DNA of 50,044 bases from positions 1-50,044 of the forward strand of contig SVDN01000019.1 in NCBI GenBank assembly GCA_015057825.1, given 5' to 3'. How positions within the stretch are numbered: the first letter of the stretch is position 1; the number at the start of each line of letters is the position of its first letter. Made by a program: the position numbers and the translations under genes. The DNA is from Lachnospiraceae bacterium (lineage in GTDB: Bacteria; Bacillota; Clostridia; Lachnospirales; Lachnospiraceae). The notes beneath the pieces are model-generated. The model was not told the DNA's origin. It saw only the letters and a list, made by a program, of their open reading frames with translations, and ran no database searches. Shown one piece after another: positions 50,011 to 50,044 of the stretch.

Positions 50011-50044
50011 TATACCCAAATTCATCAAAAATATATTGATTTTT

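Overview
The window looks like chromosomal core plus light accessory DNA of a low-GC anaerobic member of the Bacillota, most likely class Clostridia. The evidence is the set of families present (T-box-controlled ileS, FMN riboswitch on ribDEBAH, DUF3793 with a flavodoxin, short Pta, MocR regulator, SPFH/NfeD pair, SpoIIE-type phosphatase, sortase-like SPQTGD tail), consensus sigma-A promoters and AGGAGG-type ribosome binding sites. I cannot name a genus from sequence alone. No rRNA gene, CRISPR array, transposase or prophage was seen.

Layout. 1-470: two tRNA-Ser genes and a promoter reading off the left edge. 513-5416 (minus): a translation-maintenance operon, tsaE-tsaB-rimI-rnz-(membrane protein)-tsaD-ispD, which makes the threonylcarbamoyl-A modification of tRNA, matures tRNA 3' ends, acetylates S18 and feeds isoprenoid synthesis. 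5617-6857: mscL with an added zinc ribbon, and a YhhN membrane protein. 7000-10440: a long class-2-like ileS under an Ile T-box with a perfect consensus promoter. 10459-13533: a secreted 5'-nucleotidase lipoprotein, then a divergent DUF3793-flavodoxin pair behind palindromic operators. 13621-17876 (minus): permease, 2-hydroxyacid dehydrogenase, ThrH and an asparagine-synthetase-like protein that lacks its glutaminase nucleophile.

18097-24291: a MATE exporter; a radical SAM enzyme translationally coupled to a membrane protein that ends in a Cys-Ala repeat; and a SpoIIE/RsbU-type phosphatase with its own RsbW-like kinase domain. 24390-31581: a sortase-type surface protein, a zinc-ribbon flavoprotein behind a structured leader, a MocR regulator, an SDR and a second MATE exporter. 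31626-35915: an AAA ATPase/DUF234 gene preceded by three tandem 15-bp palindromic repeats, three secreted proteins (two share one Cys/His tail, one of them an EndA-like nuclease), and a small unlisted XRE regulator that seems to start with AUC. 36010-38548: DUF2974 hydrolase, NfeD and SPFH membrane proteins. 38598-43347: nitroreductase and the riboflavin operon. 43467-49942: GNAT, membrane-fused spermidine-synthase-like protein, Pta, an atypical acyl carrier protein, an esterase, an AcpS-like transferase and an Ldh2-family dehydrogenase.

The best candidate for an undescribed system is the pair at 19506-22114. A radical SAM protein with an apparent RRE/PqqD-like N-terminal region and a cysteine-rich C-terminus is coupled by a TAATG stop/start overlap to a signal-peptide-bearing membrane protein. 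The predicted cytoplasmic tail of that protein carries CACACACACA, written with varied synonymous codons. This suggests peptide-style modification of a full-size membrane protein. Second-rank candidates are the ThrH/AsnB-like operon, the repeat-preceded ATPase and the XRE/nuclease divergon.
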